Shown here one piece after another: positions 22,744 through 34,643 of a DNA stretch of 64,000 bases (position 1 is the stretch's first letter; each line of letters starts with the position of its first letter). This stretch comes from Agroathelia rolfsii (taxonomy: Eukaryota; Basidiomycota; Agaricomycetes; Amylocorticiales; Amylocorticiaceae). Location: assembly GCA_018343915.1 (NCBI GenBank), contig JABRWF010000004.1, positions 682,001 through 746,000 on the forward strand, read 5' to 3'. The notes beneath the pieces are model-generated. The model saw nothing but the letters and a program-made list of their open reading frames with translations, was not told the DNA's origin and did no database searches. The position numbers and the translations under genes are program-made.

Positions 22744-24599
22744 ATGGCTTCAATCATTCTCGATGCAGCTGCTTATCTAACTTTTGTTATTATGCCAATC
22801 TGTTTTGTCCTTGCATTTTTCACTCTTAGTGTCATCGTTGTCAATCTCTTGCGTTTGGGAAGGCATGGTGTGACGAGCCCACTTTTTGCTGGTGATGTCG
22901 ATACAAGGTCTCACGATCGTCGCCCTTCACGTTCGTTATTGTCATGGATCACAGCGTTTTTCGTCGGACCTTTGAGATCTGAAGCGGAGAAAAGAGAAAT
23001 CAAAGAGGGGTTCATTTCATTTCTAGATGGGAAGACGAGTTTTCGAAAACATATGTAAGCAATCCAATAACATGTCATGCTGCATTTGCTTTTTATTTAT
23101 TCACAACAGCTTTGAGCCCCGTACACTGGCTTTTGCACGTGGCTCAATTGCTATATATGCCGTCTTTGGACTTCTAATATACTTGCTTGTGCTAAGCTTA
23201 AGCACATACACTTCTGGAATAAACGTGTCAACATCAACCACGTTTGTCCCTATTGATCTCAGCTTGAATAATATTGTAAGTTGCGCTGATTTATTGTTTG
23301 TGAAAACTTCCTATTGATAAATTTACTTGGTAGTCTTTTGTTGTTGTATGGCATTCCGACATAATTACTTCCTAGTATCAAAAACTGATGCATGAAATCA
23401 AATTAGACATCAAATCAATACGACAACGTGCTCCTCACAAATTTATCTGCTTGGTCTTACGTTAATCATAACTCTACATGGAGTACGTAGATTATAGATA
23501 TGTCACTGGCCACAAGATACCAACATTATATCCATGGTCTACAGCACAGTGTCCGCAATATACTTGGCAAGATAGCTACACCATTCTTAACTGTACCCTC
23601 TACGACCCTGGTGAGTAGAATAATAGACTGGATTTGAAAACACAAAATCAAGTTTCTACATAGCAATGGGCGACGATATCGTGACCATGCTTCGCCTCAC
23701 ATATTCCGGATTCAATACATCTTACGGTGTGCTCGGTGATATTTACGGATCTGCAGCAGTCTGGCTTCTGCAAACTCAATCCGAACGTGTGAATACGGGC
23801 CTTCCAGATATCTATACCCAGATTGGCATTGTCAAGCCATTCCTTTTGCGTAGGAACTTTCATGGTGCTGGAATACTGACCCAAGGGTCACTTCAGTTTG
23901 GTGCGATATCATGGGCAACATATACTGCCGGTAAGTGGAAGTTTTAACTAACAAAAAATAGATCATGTTTGTTCTTAGCATGCTATTCCGTTACTGAATC
24001 TTTCTTTCTAGACACTTTGATTCCTGATGCCATCACCAATCATACCGTGAACACATCGTCGATAAATCTTGTTTTGGATCCTTTGCAACGCACATATTTA
24101 CAAACACAATATCAGAATGATCCCGCGATTCTTACTGTACTACAGGTCATCGCTACCCTTGGTGGTGTCTTCACAGTGGTATCCGGGGTTTTTGCAGCTG
24201 TTTTTGGCCGATCATTGATGGCCATCATTGCTGGCATGTGTTTATATTGATGTATGACCTTTATCTTATACTGATCATATATGATAATTCCCAGGCGGAA
24301 GAGAGCTGTCTCCATTTGGCATGGTGGGTGTCCTTCTGAAGAAGAATCTCCGAGAAGCAATTGGCCTCCGTTTCCCGCTTCTCAAAACTGAACTCGACAG
24401 AGGGGGGATGGCAGATTTTCTCAAGGAAGTAGCCATTGATGTAGATCTTATTGAGGATTCTCAAGTGCCTGGGAAAAGCTCGTCAAACAAGTGGGTATTG
24501 GATGGGATGGTTCCCATTGAAGATATTCCCTTACTTCATCGGCGACAGTATTCAAGCAATAGCGCATCTACGTACAGTGGCAAGACTGAACTTGCCTAA
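22744..24599 (+). CDS. Multi-pass membrane protein with large glycosylated outer domain
   Basis: Exons join across introns at ~23055-23109, ~23277-23498, ~23612-23662, ~23930-24011 and ~24237-24295. The protein starts MASIILDAAAYLTFVIMPIC, with one membrane helix at the N-terminus. A basic cytoplasmic loop and a second helix (IYAVFGLLIYLLVLSL) follow. Next is a long Cys/Asn-rich domain with N-glycosylation sites (NVS, NCT, NTS, NHT, NTS), then a third helix (LGGVFTVVSGVFAAVFG), a short GGRELSPFGMVGVL motif and a ~95-residue cytoplasmic tail. Proteins with this layout and the LSPFG motif are common in Agaricomycetes but have no established function. A surface receptor or sensor is a guess only. 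Confidence 0.65.
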
Positions 24600-24869
24600 A
24601 ATCTGGCAATTTTTTTACTCATTGTTGGCTCTTTTTCTTTTCTTTTCCTTATTGTCAAACCTACGGTAGCGCAAATACATTTTGTTCTTGTATGTACAAC
24701 CTCTTAGTCATGGTACATATTTTCTAACAGCTTACACATCATCATTGCTTCTTGAACTGAAGATCTAAAGACTCCTTCTCTTTTGATTTCAAGAGTTACT
24801 GTTCTCTTTAGTTTTATACATGTGAGCTACAGGTTTGTTGTACATAGTTTGAACAGCCAGAGTATCAGA

Positions 24870-26245
24870 TTATACATATAAATCATTTTTGGTAAATACA
24901 GATGGCCTGTCAATGTTTTCTAGAACAGGATCCGCCTCAATATCGTAGGCCAGCACATTTTTTGTAGTAGGTATTATTTCCATTTGATATGTAATATTTG
25001 CAGACATCTGATTGCGCGTATAAACCGTGTTTCGGCTGGCCACGTGCCATTCAGACACTGACATGTGTGTATCTTTAAGGAATGCTGCTACGTTAGCAGC
25101 GTTCACTGGGGCAAGTTGTTTAATGTTTGTAAGAAAAAGATTATCAAAGCTAGATGTGATTTGTTTTTCATTGGCTGATTTTGAAGGTGTGCGCGGACCA
25201 AGAGCAAGGCGTAGGATAATAAGCTGAGCAGAAACACCCTACAAGTTGTCAGAAACACAATTTAATAACTATGGAAGTGAGACTCACCCCCGTAATGAAC
25301 CAAAATCGTATTATGCCTTCGGAGATGGAGCTACCCATCAATGATGCGACAGAGGCAGCTACCCCTACTGCAGTAAACAAGGCTGCTGATTCCACCATGA
25401 TTGTAATGATTGTTATGTATCCTTTTCGAGACACAAGAAACAAACGAACAGAAATCATGAGAGTAACCACAACATTTACTCCAATAGTACAAATAATTGT
25501 GAAACCATTGAACTTCCAGATTTTGGACTCGGGCCAATGCCGAACGTCCTCTTGGCCAATAATGGATGACACTGCAAAACGATACTTTAGATATAGGGCG
25601 AAGAGCCAGGAGAGGGAGGGAATATTGATAGTGGTGCTAATAAGAAAGGGTTTTGCATTCGTACCTATGAAGGATAGTAATAGTATGGATGGTAATATCA
25701 TATACTGGAGCTTTCTATTGAAGATGACATAGTACCGATAAATCTGAATTAAATAAAGCTTTATTTGATTTATTGCGCAATTTATGCAATCAGAGCTCAC
25801 AATGAGAGAATCTGCAAGCAAGTTTGCTGCACTTTGAGTGGCATCTCCCACAAGCATATACCAATAATAGTAATGGTTGGAGTAGTATTGAGGAGGCCCT
25901 GGATCAATCCTATGGAGTATCCACGCCATTTGTCCCAGTAACGTCCAAAATGCAAGCGTAATGGTATTCAACACTAACAACAGGGTTCCAAAGGCAATAT
26001 AAAACAGCCGTCGAGATCTATCGATATTTGAATTTGCAAGTAAGGCATTTATCGAAAGAACGTTTATAACTAGATAAGCCCCTTAAACTGATGTTAGTCA
26101 TATACAATATAACTATCATGGAGAATATACCATAGAGAATTGCTGCTAGTATGAATCCTACAAACTCGCTCGACTCAAGCGATATCTCCGACTTTTCATG
26201 GGAGGTAGCAGTCATAGGGCGGGGTTGTGCTCCAAGCTGCAGCAA
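24870..26245 (-). CDS. Seven-helix-type membrane protein of an Agaricomycete family
   Basis: ATG at 26245 (or 26215, MTATSHEK) opens SSEFVGFILAAILYGIFSMI, the first helix, with the GxxLYG pattern frequent at the start of this family. Later exons give LLVLNTITLAFWTLLG, the block ANLLADSLI-IYRYYVIFNRK, WKFNGFTIICTIGVNVVVTL, SAALFTAVGVAASVASL, a C-terminal helix ending GVSAQLIILRLALGPRTPS and a ~100-residue hydrophilic tail. Introns are at ~25745-25799 and ~25577-25665 (GTACGA...TTTGCAG), with others near 26000-26100 and 25230-25290. About seven hydrophobic segments and the D-[ST]-L-h-x-YRxYV(I/V)W/F-N motif match a large basidiomycete family of uncharacterised polytopic proteins. It is convergent with the preceding gene (270-base gap). 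Confidence 0.7.
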
Positions 26246-27859
26246 GGAGGAAGTAAGAGGTTAGAACAATGGGTAAGGCTGCAAATAGCTGGGTTGTTTT
26301 TCTGCTACGTAAGCCTGAGGCCTGAGAGCTGGATAGCTGTTCGGTAGATAAGGTTATTATGGAATGGTCAGGCGGGTCCGAGTGATGCCGTGCTCCTGTC
26401 GGTACACATTCGTGATGATGATCAATATCGATGATGATTTACGGACAGCTTGTACTTTTGATGCAAAACTGATGGCTAATGATAATGTAGCAGTACTGAT
26501 ACATACGTTGCACACATGTGGTACTTGGGTAACAACGATTTCGAAACCAGTTACAGTATGATTACATACTACTCGGATGGCTAGGGTATTTACTTACATC
26601 TTGATACTAACGTCTCCCTAGTGTCAAGGGATTCTCAGGAACTCAACAACTACAAAGAAAATTTGGCTGGTACTTGCGAGACAAATAATAGAGGGTATTC
26701 CCAAGGCCTACAGTTTACTTTGTACAAATATAATGAGATGCGCCCAAGATCACTCGAGAATTAGTAACTCAATTGTCACCCAGAAAATTTACTCTTCCAC
26801 ATGGCAGCTTAGCGGCATACCTGTAGCTTCCGAATATAGAAGCTTTCACGCAGCGATGCCTCCTTCCTACTTGGGACACCATCACTAGGAGCTGAGGAAT
26901 CTCAATTCCCAAATCTCCAAGCTGTCTCTGCAATGTAGTGCAAGTAATTAAAACTTACATTAAACCAATTGATATGTGTAATACAAGGTTTACTCAAATG
27001 TGTTTGTTGTATATAGTTATGGCTCAGCATTGAGTCAGCAACTTGTAAAACAGAGAGTCTTGGACGTGACTTCACGTAAGGGAGAAGTATTGGCTTTTGG
27101 TGATGGAGAAACTTCAGTGCTTGGCTAGGGTGTTTTTCATCTTCAGCTGTCTTTGAGTTTGGCCCCTTAGAGGTTCTCACTGCTTTGCGCATTTGTGATA
27201 GATTCGCTAGGATTGAATGCGTGTGGGCAATTGTCATTTTGGAACATCATCATGACTGCATGAAGTGGGGCTCAAAAATGAGCCTCATCGTACTATCTGT
27301 GTCACGCTCAACGTGAAAACCCATGGTACACACAAGGAGTGAGCTGGAGATGCTCGGAGAAATACTTTTCAGAGCTTTTAGTATATATAGAACATTTAGC
27401 AATCAGAAATAGCTATAAATTGACAACAGAGTTTTCCTGAAGCAAAATAGTCATTTTTCAAGCATGTGCAGTCTTGAAAATTTTTTGTATCGAGCACACA
27501 GAGGTCATATATTACTCATAAAAAGTGATAAATATGAACCGTTGTGCTGCAAGCAGTCAATCATTGCCAATTCATCGATACTAGGAAATTCCTCAACACG
27601 AGGGAAACGTTAGTACACCAACTTAGAAAAATCCATTACGGGAATTCTGTCATTGTTTGACCAAATGTTTTTCACCCATAGCCCACCAAACTTTTTCATC
27701 TTGTGTAACGCTAACGTAGGGAGAGGGCAAATTCAAAGTGTTTCATGCATTGTTTCATACTCCAGACCTATCGTCTTAATAATAAAAGTTAAAGATCGTA
27801 GATTTGCCATATTAGCTACACTGGCATATAATAGCTTGCGACAACAATTTTATTTATTT
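26246..27859. other. Gene-poor region
   Basis: No supportable intact gene. The minus-strand frame at 26902-27237 (111 codons) has no domain. Bases ~27640-27859 probably hold further decayed sequence of the neighbouring P450 pseudogene, too degraded to place. Confidence 0.4.
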
Positions 27860-28403
27860 ATGATCCGCTAAACCTTCAGGTGAATCCAAAATGCGTTGAA
27901 GGAAAATATGGTTTTTAGCTTCAATCAAGCTGTGGAATCGACTGAGCGCTGCAGGCGTGCCCAAGAGTTTATGCATATTTGTGCGCTGTCTGTCGCCGAA
28001 GATTCTTTCCGACGTCCATAAAGATGGGAGCGTCGTCCCAGTCAGTTAGCTGAATCATTGGTGTCATTTGCCTGTCTGAATAGAATAGATTGTACCTTTG
28101 ACATTTAGCATCTCCAGTACAACATCCGCCAAAACAAGATGATAATGTTTTGTCTAAGGATAGATATACAGATACAATGTCGCCTTGAACAAAGCAAGCA
28201 TTCCTTAGTCATAGTTCAACCAGTAAAAAAATGCCAATGAAGGGCAGTCTGCGAGGACCCGATGGCGAGGGAGGATGAGCCGATCTATTATTATGCAGAA
28301 TACGCCAAAGAAAACATGTGAAAGCAAAAGCAGATATTACTTCAGCCCTAAAAAATAAAACTCTTGAATCAAACGAGACTGGGAGGGGGGTAGAAGATGC
28401 CAC
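27860..28403 (-). pseudogene. Cytochrome P450, truncated and frameshifted N-terminal part
   Basis: Reading leftward from 28403, the segment starts with an anchor-like hydrophobic stretch and the proline hinge HPPSPSGPRRLPFIGI. The expected ~40 residues after the hinge are missing. A different frame resumes as LADVVLEMLNVKGTIYSDR and MTPMIQLTDWDDAPIFM, then after another frame change FGDRQRTNMHKLLGTPAALS and RFHSLIEAKNHIFLQRIL, followed by a stop. These blocks (YSDRP-like, W-D-x-A-P-hFM, QRxxxHKLLG) are typical of the first third of Agaricomycete P450s. No I-helix, ExxR or heme-binding Cys motif is found, so no enzyme can be made. Confidence 0.8.
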
Positions 28404-30285
28404 AGACTCACATTGTTGAGTTCCAGCTACAATTTATACATTACGAAAGAATGTTCAGAATATTAGAAGGCATTCCATACCGTTCATATGATGCATCTCC
28501 TATAGGCATTTTGCGGCAAGACAGCTGGAAAAAAAGTCTATAAGCTAGGATATATTACCGGCGGGCTATCAATTTATCGGCACCATGCCAGTGGAGTAAC
28601 CTAATGCTCAAGTAATCATGGAGAAAGCATATACAAATACATGGAGAAGAAGAAGCATTTAATGTCTTTGCAAGAAATTGTCGTCTTGACCTTGAACATC
28701 GATAAATAAAAAATAAAAGGACCAAGGTAGAAAAGTGAAAGGCACAATACCACGGTCCGTGACGGTCGTCAGCTACACGTTCAGGCCTCAGAGAGGTCAT
28801 ACTGGCGCTGTGATGGAAAAGAGAGATAGTGTATGCTTTCTGCCGAAGGAGGCATGACGCCAGCATTAAGTGGTGTCTTTGGCATCCGCGTTAGGGCTGG
28901 CGGCTCGCGTCCCTCTCTCCGGAACCACTAGCATCCTCTGCTGGCTCTCGCTTTTTCAACGCACTCCTACCTTGAGCTTAAAATGCCAGAATATACTTGA
29001 AGATTTACTCTGTGTGATGAGGCATCTATAATGCCTTTCTCTGTGCCCCAATCTGGGTACTGCTGCTGCTACTGTTTTTGTGCCTGGTACCAATACTACC
29101 ATAGCTATATTCCCACATCATTCCCAGGCGTATGCCCACGTTATTCCATACTAGGGCTGCACTTGCCGTTCCCGCCGATGCATTTATTGCTGGGCTTTTG
29201 CTGCCGCTGCTGAGCATGCGCCTGATATTTCATACCAAGGCTACATTGTCGTTTTCTGCCCATACATTTACTGCTGGGTTTTGCTGCTGCCGAACATATG
29301 CCTAGTGTTTCATACTATGGCTAAATTACCGTTTCTTACCCATACCCATACACTCTGGGCCTTGCTGCAATTTATTTGTGCTTAGGGAGAGGGCATCATA
29401 GCTGTGCACTAATTCACACCCAATTTCTATATGTATTGAGATAATGGCATGGCTGCCTGATAACCGTGGTAGGCTAGTAGCAACCACCATCTAAGGACTG
29501 CATCTCCTAGATGTTGTGAGGATTGATGCTCGCACGATGCGTCGATGCACTCCTACACTACGGGAAGCGCTGCCCACCTCTCTCCCCACAGGTTTCTATC
29601 TGGCCGGGGCTCGAAAAGCGCTTCGCGCTTTCCCCCCATCCACTGCTGCCGCTACTCTCGGCATACAGGCCAGCCAGCCTATCAAGCAATGCCAAAGATA
29701 TGAAAACAGAGGGTTATTAATGGTGACTTTGAGGAACTTGAATCGGATCCATACTTTGCATGAAGATATCCATAAGTTACCAACAAGAACCACTGAAAAG
29801 CCGTGAATGGTCAAGACTTGAACGACATGATTGCCCAAGAATGGCTATCTTTTCCTTAGCGGGACGGCATAGTTATTGACGAAAGTCTTTAATTATGCTT
29901 AGATCAATAAGAAGAAAAGTAGCATGGAGTTGGCAGTGATATTCTATCCGACTCAAGACCAAGCATTAATGAGATCTCCTGATACGAAAATAGCTCAAAA
30001 CTTCCATTATAAATGTTGTAGTGCACATGCATTGGCACAACAACTTAACTGGTTAAGCCAAAGGCAGTTAGCATTAAGGAGCCGCTTATTAGTCGTAAGC
30101 CATAGTCTAGCAACGCAGAATAAGGATTTGAATTTTCCCCAAATGCCGATAAAATGAGTACATTAACCACAATCGACCCCAATATTCTCCTAAAGAAAAA
30201 ATGATAGGAAAAGAACGAAGATGAATATAGATACAAATAGTCATATCTACAAAGTTTCCTTTCATTCTAATTTCTTGATCGGGAT
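28404..30285. other. Gene-poor region holding a degenerate tandem repeat
   Basis: No gene is supported. Besides the repeat at 29078-29375, a short perfect hairpin (AAAGCGC-TTC-GCGCTTT, ~29619-29635) is visible. The 96-codon frame at 29516-29806 has no recognisable features. Confidence 0.45.
29078..29375 (+). repeat. Degenerate ~80-bp tandem repeat, about 3.5 units
   Basis: Units begin near 29128, 29214 and 29294 with a partial one from ~29078. Each contains a TATGCCTAGTGTTTCATACT-like block, then GGCTA-A-TTGCCGTTT, a CCCATACATTTA block and a GCTGGGTTTTGCTGCTGC block. Units are diverged from each other by many substitutions, so the array is old. Confidence 0.6.
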
Positions 30286-31477
30286 TTAACAACCCATGGT
30301 GATACCGTTGTATGGGCCGTCATGGTCACTTTCGTTACCATCTAAGATATTAGGAACGTCTCCAACAATACACTGGGTACTTGGGTTATCTTGGCCTAAA
30401 AAAGGTGCCTCAGTGAGCAAAAACAGATTCATGATTCAATTGTTATAGTGCAAAAAAGACATACCTGGACAGTTGGCCCATTCTCCCGAATCCTCAATGT
30501 GCACTTCACCAGCGGGGTGAACGAAGCCGAGAGACATGCCAGGGCAGATCGGAATGGGGTCCTCCTCGTTGTTAATGTGCGTCAAGTGTGCATTGTCGTC
30601 TATGTAGTTAGCAAATGCTTGATTTCCAACTCGAGGCAGACCATAAACAATGGTCTTGAATGTCGTCGAGGAAGGCAGCCAGAGAGGTAGGTAGACCGCG
30701 TCTAAGAGTGCAATAGCAGCTCCAAGCGAGTGGCCAACAGTAGTGACGGATGTCGCACTGTATTTGGACATGGTTGTCTGGACAGCAGCCAGCACATCAG
30801 TGGCAGTCCTGTGAGAATCCTCCTTAACAATCTGATTTGCCAATCATAAGAAGAGGAGTTGCATACTTTGCTTGCTCTTTGGCAAACCCGCTGTGGCACT
30901 CGATGGAGTTGCTGATACCAGGGAAGAGTGTCGAGTCCAGGTTCTCAAGGAAGAAGTCGGCGTCAGTTACAAGTGGAAGGCTATTGTGTCATCGGTTATG
31001 TAATCTTTAAATGGATATAACAAAGCACGTACATCTCAGAAGGATTGGTTCCTTGATGTGCGACGATGACAGTATCCAGGGTTGGGTCATATCCAACGTA
31101 CCCTTGATGCCCACATCATAAGAATTTGGCGTTGTTAATCAACCAACAAGATTTTCTTACAATACTGAACATCATCTCCATCTCCACCGGAGGCAATAGG
31201 CTTGAAGTCCGGGTTTGCTTCGCAGTTTGCTATAGGCATTTGTCAGGCTTGAAACCCACTCATGAATAAAACAAAAAAGCAACGCACTTCCGCAAGACCA
31301 GTTGATAGTCTCAGACGCTTCACAGTATCCCGTACTGGCATACCAGGTATATGGGGTATAGGAGTCTATCTGAGACGTACTGGCCGCTGTGATAGACTGC
31401 CTCTTTTCTGTGGCAGGCACAGCGACAGCAAGGCCAAATAGGAAAGTGGAAAAGCTGAACAAGGAAGCGATCGACAT
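30286..31477 (-). CDS. Secreted class 3 lipase, copy 1
   Basis: ATG at 31475-31477 gives a signal peptide (MSIASLFSFSTFLFGLAVAV), then a Lys-Arg site (ATEKR) suitable for Kex2-type processing, then QSITAASTSQIDSYTPYTWY. Five or six short introns split the gene. The catalytic Ser lies in VGHSLGAA (~30730), the Asp in EEDPIP and the His in GEVHI. The end is NGITMGC with TAA at 30286-30288. It belongs to the Rhizomucor/Thermomyces-type fungal lipase family, about 300 residues, hydrolysing acylglycerols or related esters outside the cell. It is the most downstream of four same-strand copies and is very close to copy 2. True substrates (lipids or feruloyl esters) cannot be decided. Confidence 0.88.
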
Positions 31478-32591
31478 TTCTCTCCAATAAAGGTGACCAG
31501 ACTGAACTGGGGAGATTGGGAAGGACGGAGTGGCCCGCTTGAGAATGCACATAGGAGTTTCCAGTGGGTATTTAAGGAGTGCTTGTAATATTGGGATGAC
31601 GAGAACATCAAGCAGAGTTGACAGTTAGGCGGCATTCTTCGATGTGAAGCATGCGTAGTAAGCGACGAGGGAGGGATGTTAGTGATCACGTTTGCATAGC
31701 ACAGTCCATCTGACGAAAGACAGCATGCTGATAGGTTTGAGGAGCCAAGAATAGAGAACAGCAGTTTCTAGCGCACCACGCTGCTGACAACGTTCGCATG
31801 TACGGCGGGAGATAATCGTGGCTGATAGGCGGGTGAGCCATTCTTGTGTCCATACATCATGAGGTCCTATGCCTGAAATATGCAGTATAAAGTCATCAGG
31901 TCAAATAGCCGCGATTGTTCGCAGCTATACGCCAGCGGCAGCGTTGCTTAACCGGAACGCCGATTTATCTTTGCCAGCATTACATGTATGTAGGAATATA
32001 TAGGAAAGCATACCTCGGATATACAGAATACAGAGTTACATGTATATCAGATTTGGAAATTCCGTCTTTGAGAGCCTTAGGTCACCGGCGGAGCAAACAC
32101 CACTGTGTAGGGTGCAGCACCTGCCACGAATTAATTGCCATACATAATATTTTGCACAGAATAACGAGAGACACGGTCTCGAAAAGCCTGAAGACGAAGA
32201 TACCATCCGTTTATCTTTGTGTCTCCACATGCACTCTGTGTGCTGGTGCATCATCAGCACCAATTATCCAGCTTTAGTTGTCACGGTAACGGAAGCAGCC
32301 ATAAAAGATGCTAAGTCCTTGCGCGCGTCCGACCGACATTGCCGGCACCGCATCCGAGCACCAGTTTGCACCAGGCTTTCTTTCTCAACCATGTCTTTCC
32401 TCCGCATTCTCGCATTCTCCCGCTGATAAACTTTCATGCACTCCGATGATCGAACAGGTCCTGGTCCCTGTTCGTCAAAACGATGCTCAACCAGGACCCT
32501 CTTTTCTCCCAAACCCTGACGGGTAATAATTTACATATTTTTACCAACTCAATACCCAATAACCGAAATCATATTCATATTATTACCATTT
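31478..32591. other. Spacer between lipase copies 1 and 2
   Basis: Upstream region of copy 1 followed by the 3' flank of copy 2. The frames at 31915-32277 and 32264-32512 have no supporting features. No lipase relic was seen here. Confidence 0.45.
31569..31575 (-). promoter_or_regulatory. TATA-like element, lipase copy 1
   Basis: TTAAATA on the minus strand lies ~92 bases before the start codon, the same spacing as the TATA boxes of copies 2 and 3. Confidence 0.4.
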
Positions 32592-33770
32592 TTAACAGCC
32601 CATAGTGATACCATTGTATGGACCATCATGATTGCTCTCATCGCCATCCCAAATTTCGGGAACATCACCTACAATGCACTGGGTGCTAGGATTATCTTGG
32701 CCTATTCAAAACGTTAAGAATATATTCATCCAGCGCTGCCCTTAACGGATTTCTTACCTGGACAGTTGAGCCATTCGCTGGAGGATTCGATATGAACCTC
32801 GCCAGCAGGATGAACAAAGCCGAGGAACATGCCGGGACAAATCGGAATAGGATCCTTCTCGTTGTTAATGTGGGTCAAGTGCGTGTTGGCATCGACATAG
32901 TTAGCAAATGCTTGATTTCCAACTCGGGGAAGGCCGTAAACGATAGTCTTGAATGTTGTCGAAGAGGGCAACCAGAGAGGGAGGTACACTGCATCCAGAA
33001 GTGAGATGGCAGCTCCGAGCGAGTGACCGACGGTAGTAACGGATGTTGTGCCGTACTTAGACATAGCCTCTTCTACTGCAGCAAGCACATCGGTAGCGGT
33101 CCTATGGAAAATTATCATCAAGACTCGATAAGTTTAAAGGAAAGAAAAAAGATCTCACTTGGCCTGTTCACCAGCAAAACCGCTGTGGCACTCGATGGAG
33201 CCACTGAGGCCAGGGAAGAGCGAAGAATCGAGGCTCTCGAGGAAAAAGTCGGCATCCGTTACAAGAGGAAGGCTATGATATTCTCAATCATTTATGACTC
33301 ATATGTAAGCAAAAAAAATACATACATCTCAGAAGGATCGGTTCCCTGGTGTGAAACAATGACAGTATCCAAGCTAGGATCGTAGCCGACGTACCCTATA
33401 ATCATGGTTGAGTTCGCAGCAACATTGAGGGATTAACAATTATTTCTCACAGTACTGGACGCTATCACCGTCTCCACCAGAGGCAATAGGCTCAAACGAA
33501 GGATTTGCCTCACAGTTTGCTGAGCACAAATGTCAGTCCTATATTCTCAAACTAAGCCAAAAAAAAAAAAAACAGCCTACCTCCACAGGACCAGTTGATG
33601 GTCGTGGAAGCTTCACAATAGCCTGCACTGGCATACCACGTGTAAGGGGTATACGAATCTATTTGAGACGTGCTGGCGGCTGTGATAGATTGCCTTTTGT
33701 CCACGGTGGGACCAGCAGAGACATGGCCAAAGAGATAGAGGGATGCGGTGATTACGGAGAGGACCGACAT
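32592..33770 (-). CDS. Secreted class 3 lipase, copy 2
   Basis: The start is ATG 33768-33770 (MSVLSVITASLYLF); an in-frame ATG 15 bases upstream (33785) is an alternative. A signal peptide is followed by a dibasic site (TVDKR) and QSITAASTSQIDSYTPYTWY, identical there to copy 1. The catalytic motifs are all present: VGHSLGAA (~33025), EKDPIP and GEVHI. It ends NGITMGC with TAA at 32592-32594. Introns sit at the same places as in copy 1. Near-identity with copy 1 over the catalytic half points to recent duplication or gene conversion. Confidence 0.88.
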
Positions 33771-34643
33771 CGTTTCAGTCACCACACGACTTGAAGCAAG
33801 AGCCTGAGAGAAGACCTTCGTCTACTGGGGAACCAGACGGACAGCTTTTGTCTTGCTTTTATAGCATTAACACAAGCAATCTATCACAGCACATTCATCA
33901 AGACCGTACAACCCGTTTCTTCCTGCTGCTATAATCATCATGATGCTGGTGACTTGGCACTTAGATAGCATGCTTCCTGCTCTTGATTTCATATGCTCCT
34001 GTCAAGCATAGGCGGTGAAGGAGCCGTCCACCACTGAGTGATAAGATGCTTTTGCATATTCAGTGCGTGTTTCGGAGAAATGACATAACGTTTGAAAGAT
34101 GTGATTTGATTGTTGGACATCTAACAATATACGCGAAGTTCGTTGAATCATAGGTACGTGCAAGAACCGATCTGCAATGGGTGTCATTTGACACGATTTT
34201 AGTACCCAGTTAGGTACAAGTTGTGCATGTGTGCATTCGTCCTCCGTCGAACATGTGGTGAGCATCCGTTATGACCGCCTAGGTACCGCCCAAGCATGGG
34301 TGTATGAGTGCATACACTGAACACCCATGGGCTTGAGGCACGTCAATGACCATCTGACACCTCGCTTATATTTCACTTGCTATCATGATCAATGGTATGA
34401 TGGCACTAGAACCCCTCAATATGCCACTCAAATGGAAGTATACATAACAAATGATACATTAATAACGCCTTAGTATATCTTGTGCTCATGTGTTCTCTCA
34501 GAACGTTTGTATTGCCAGTAATGATACCCGTATGACACGCCAATGCAATATGAAAATTCTTCCAGTATTTTGAGATATATATGACACGACTCCAGCTATA
34601 TTACCCAGTGTACATGTATGCGTTGTATATTGTAAGAGGGAGC
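33771..34643. other. Spacer between lipase copies 2 and 3
   Basis: Promoter of copy 2 and 3' flank of copy 3. No gene is seen; the minus-strand frame 34002-34265 has no features. Confidence 0.45.
33856..33865 (-). promoter_or_regulatory. TATA box, lipase copy 2
   Basis: GCTATAAAAG on the minus strand, ~90 bases upstream of the start codon. Confidence 0.55.

Noticed and set aside
29516..29806. 96-codon frame 29516-29806 as a small gene
   Set aside because: No start context, domain, signal peptide or intron evidence; it lies in repeat-bearing gene-poor DNA.
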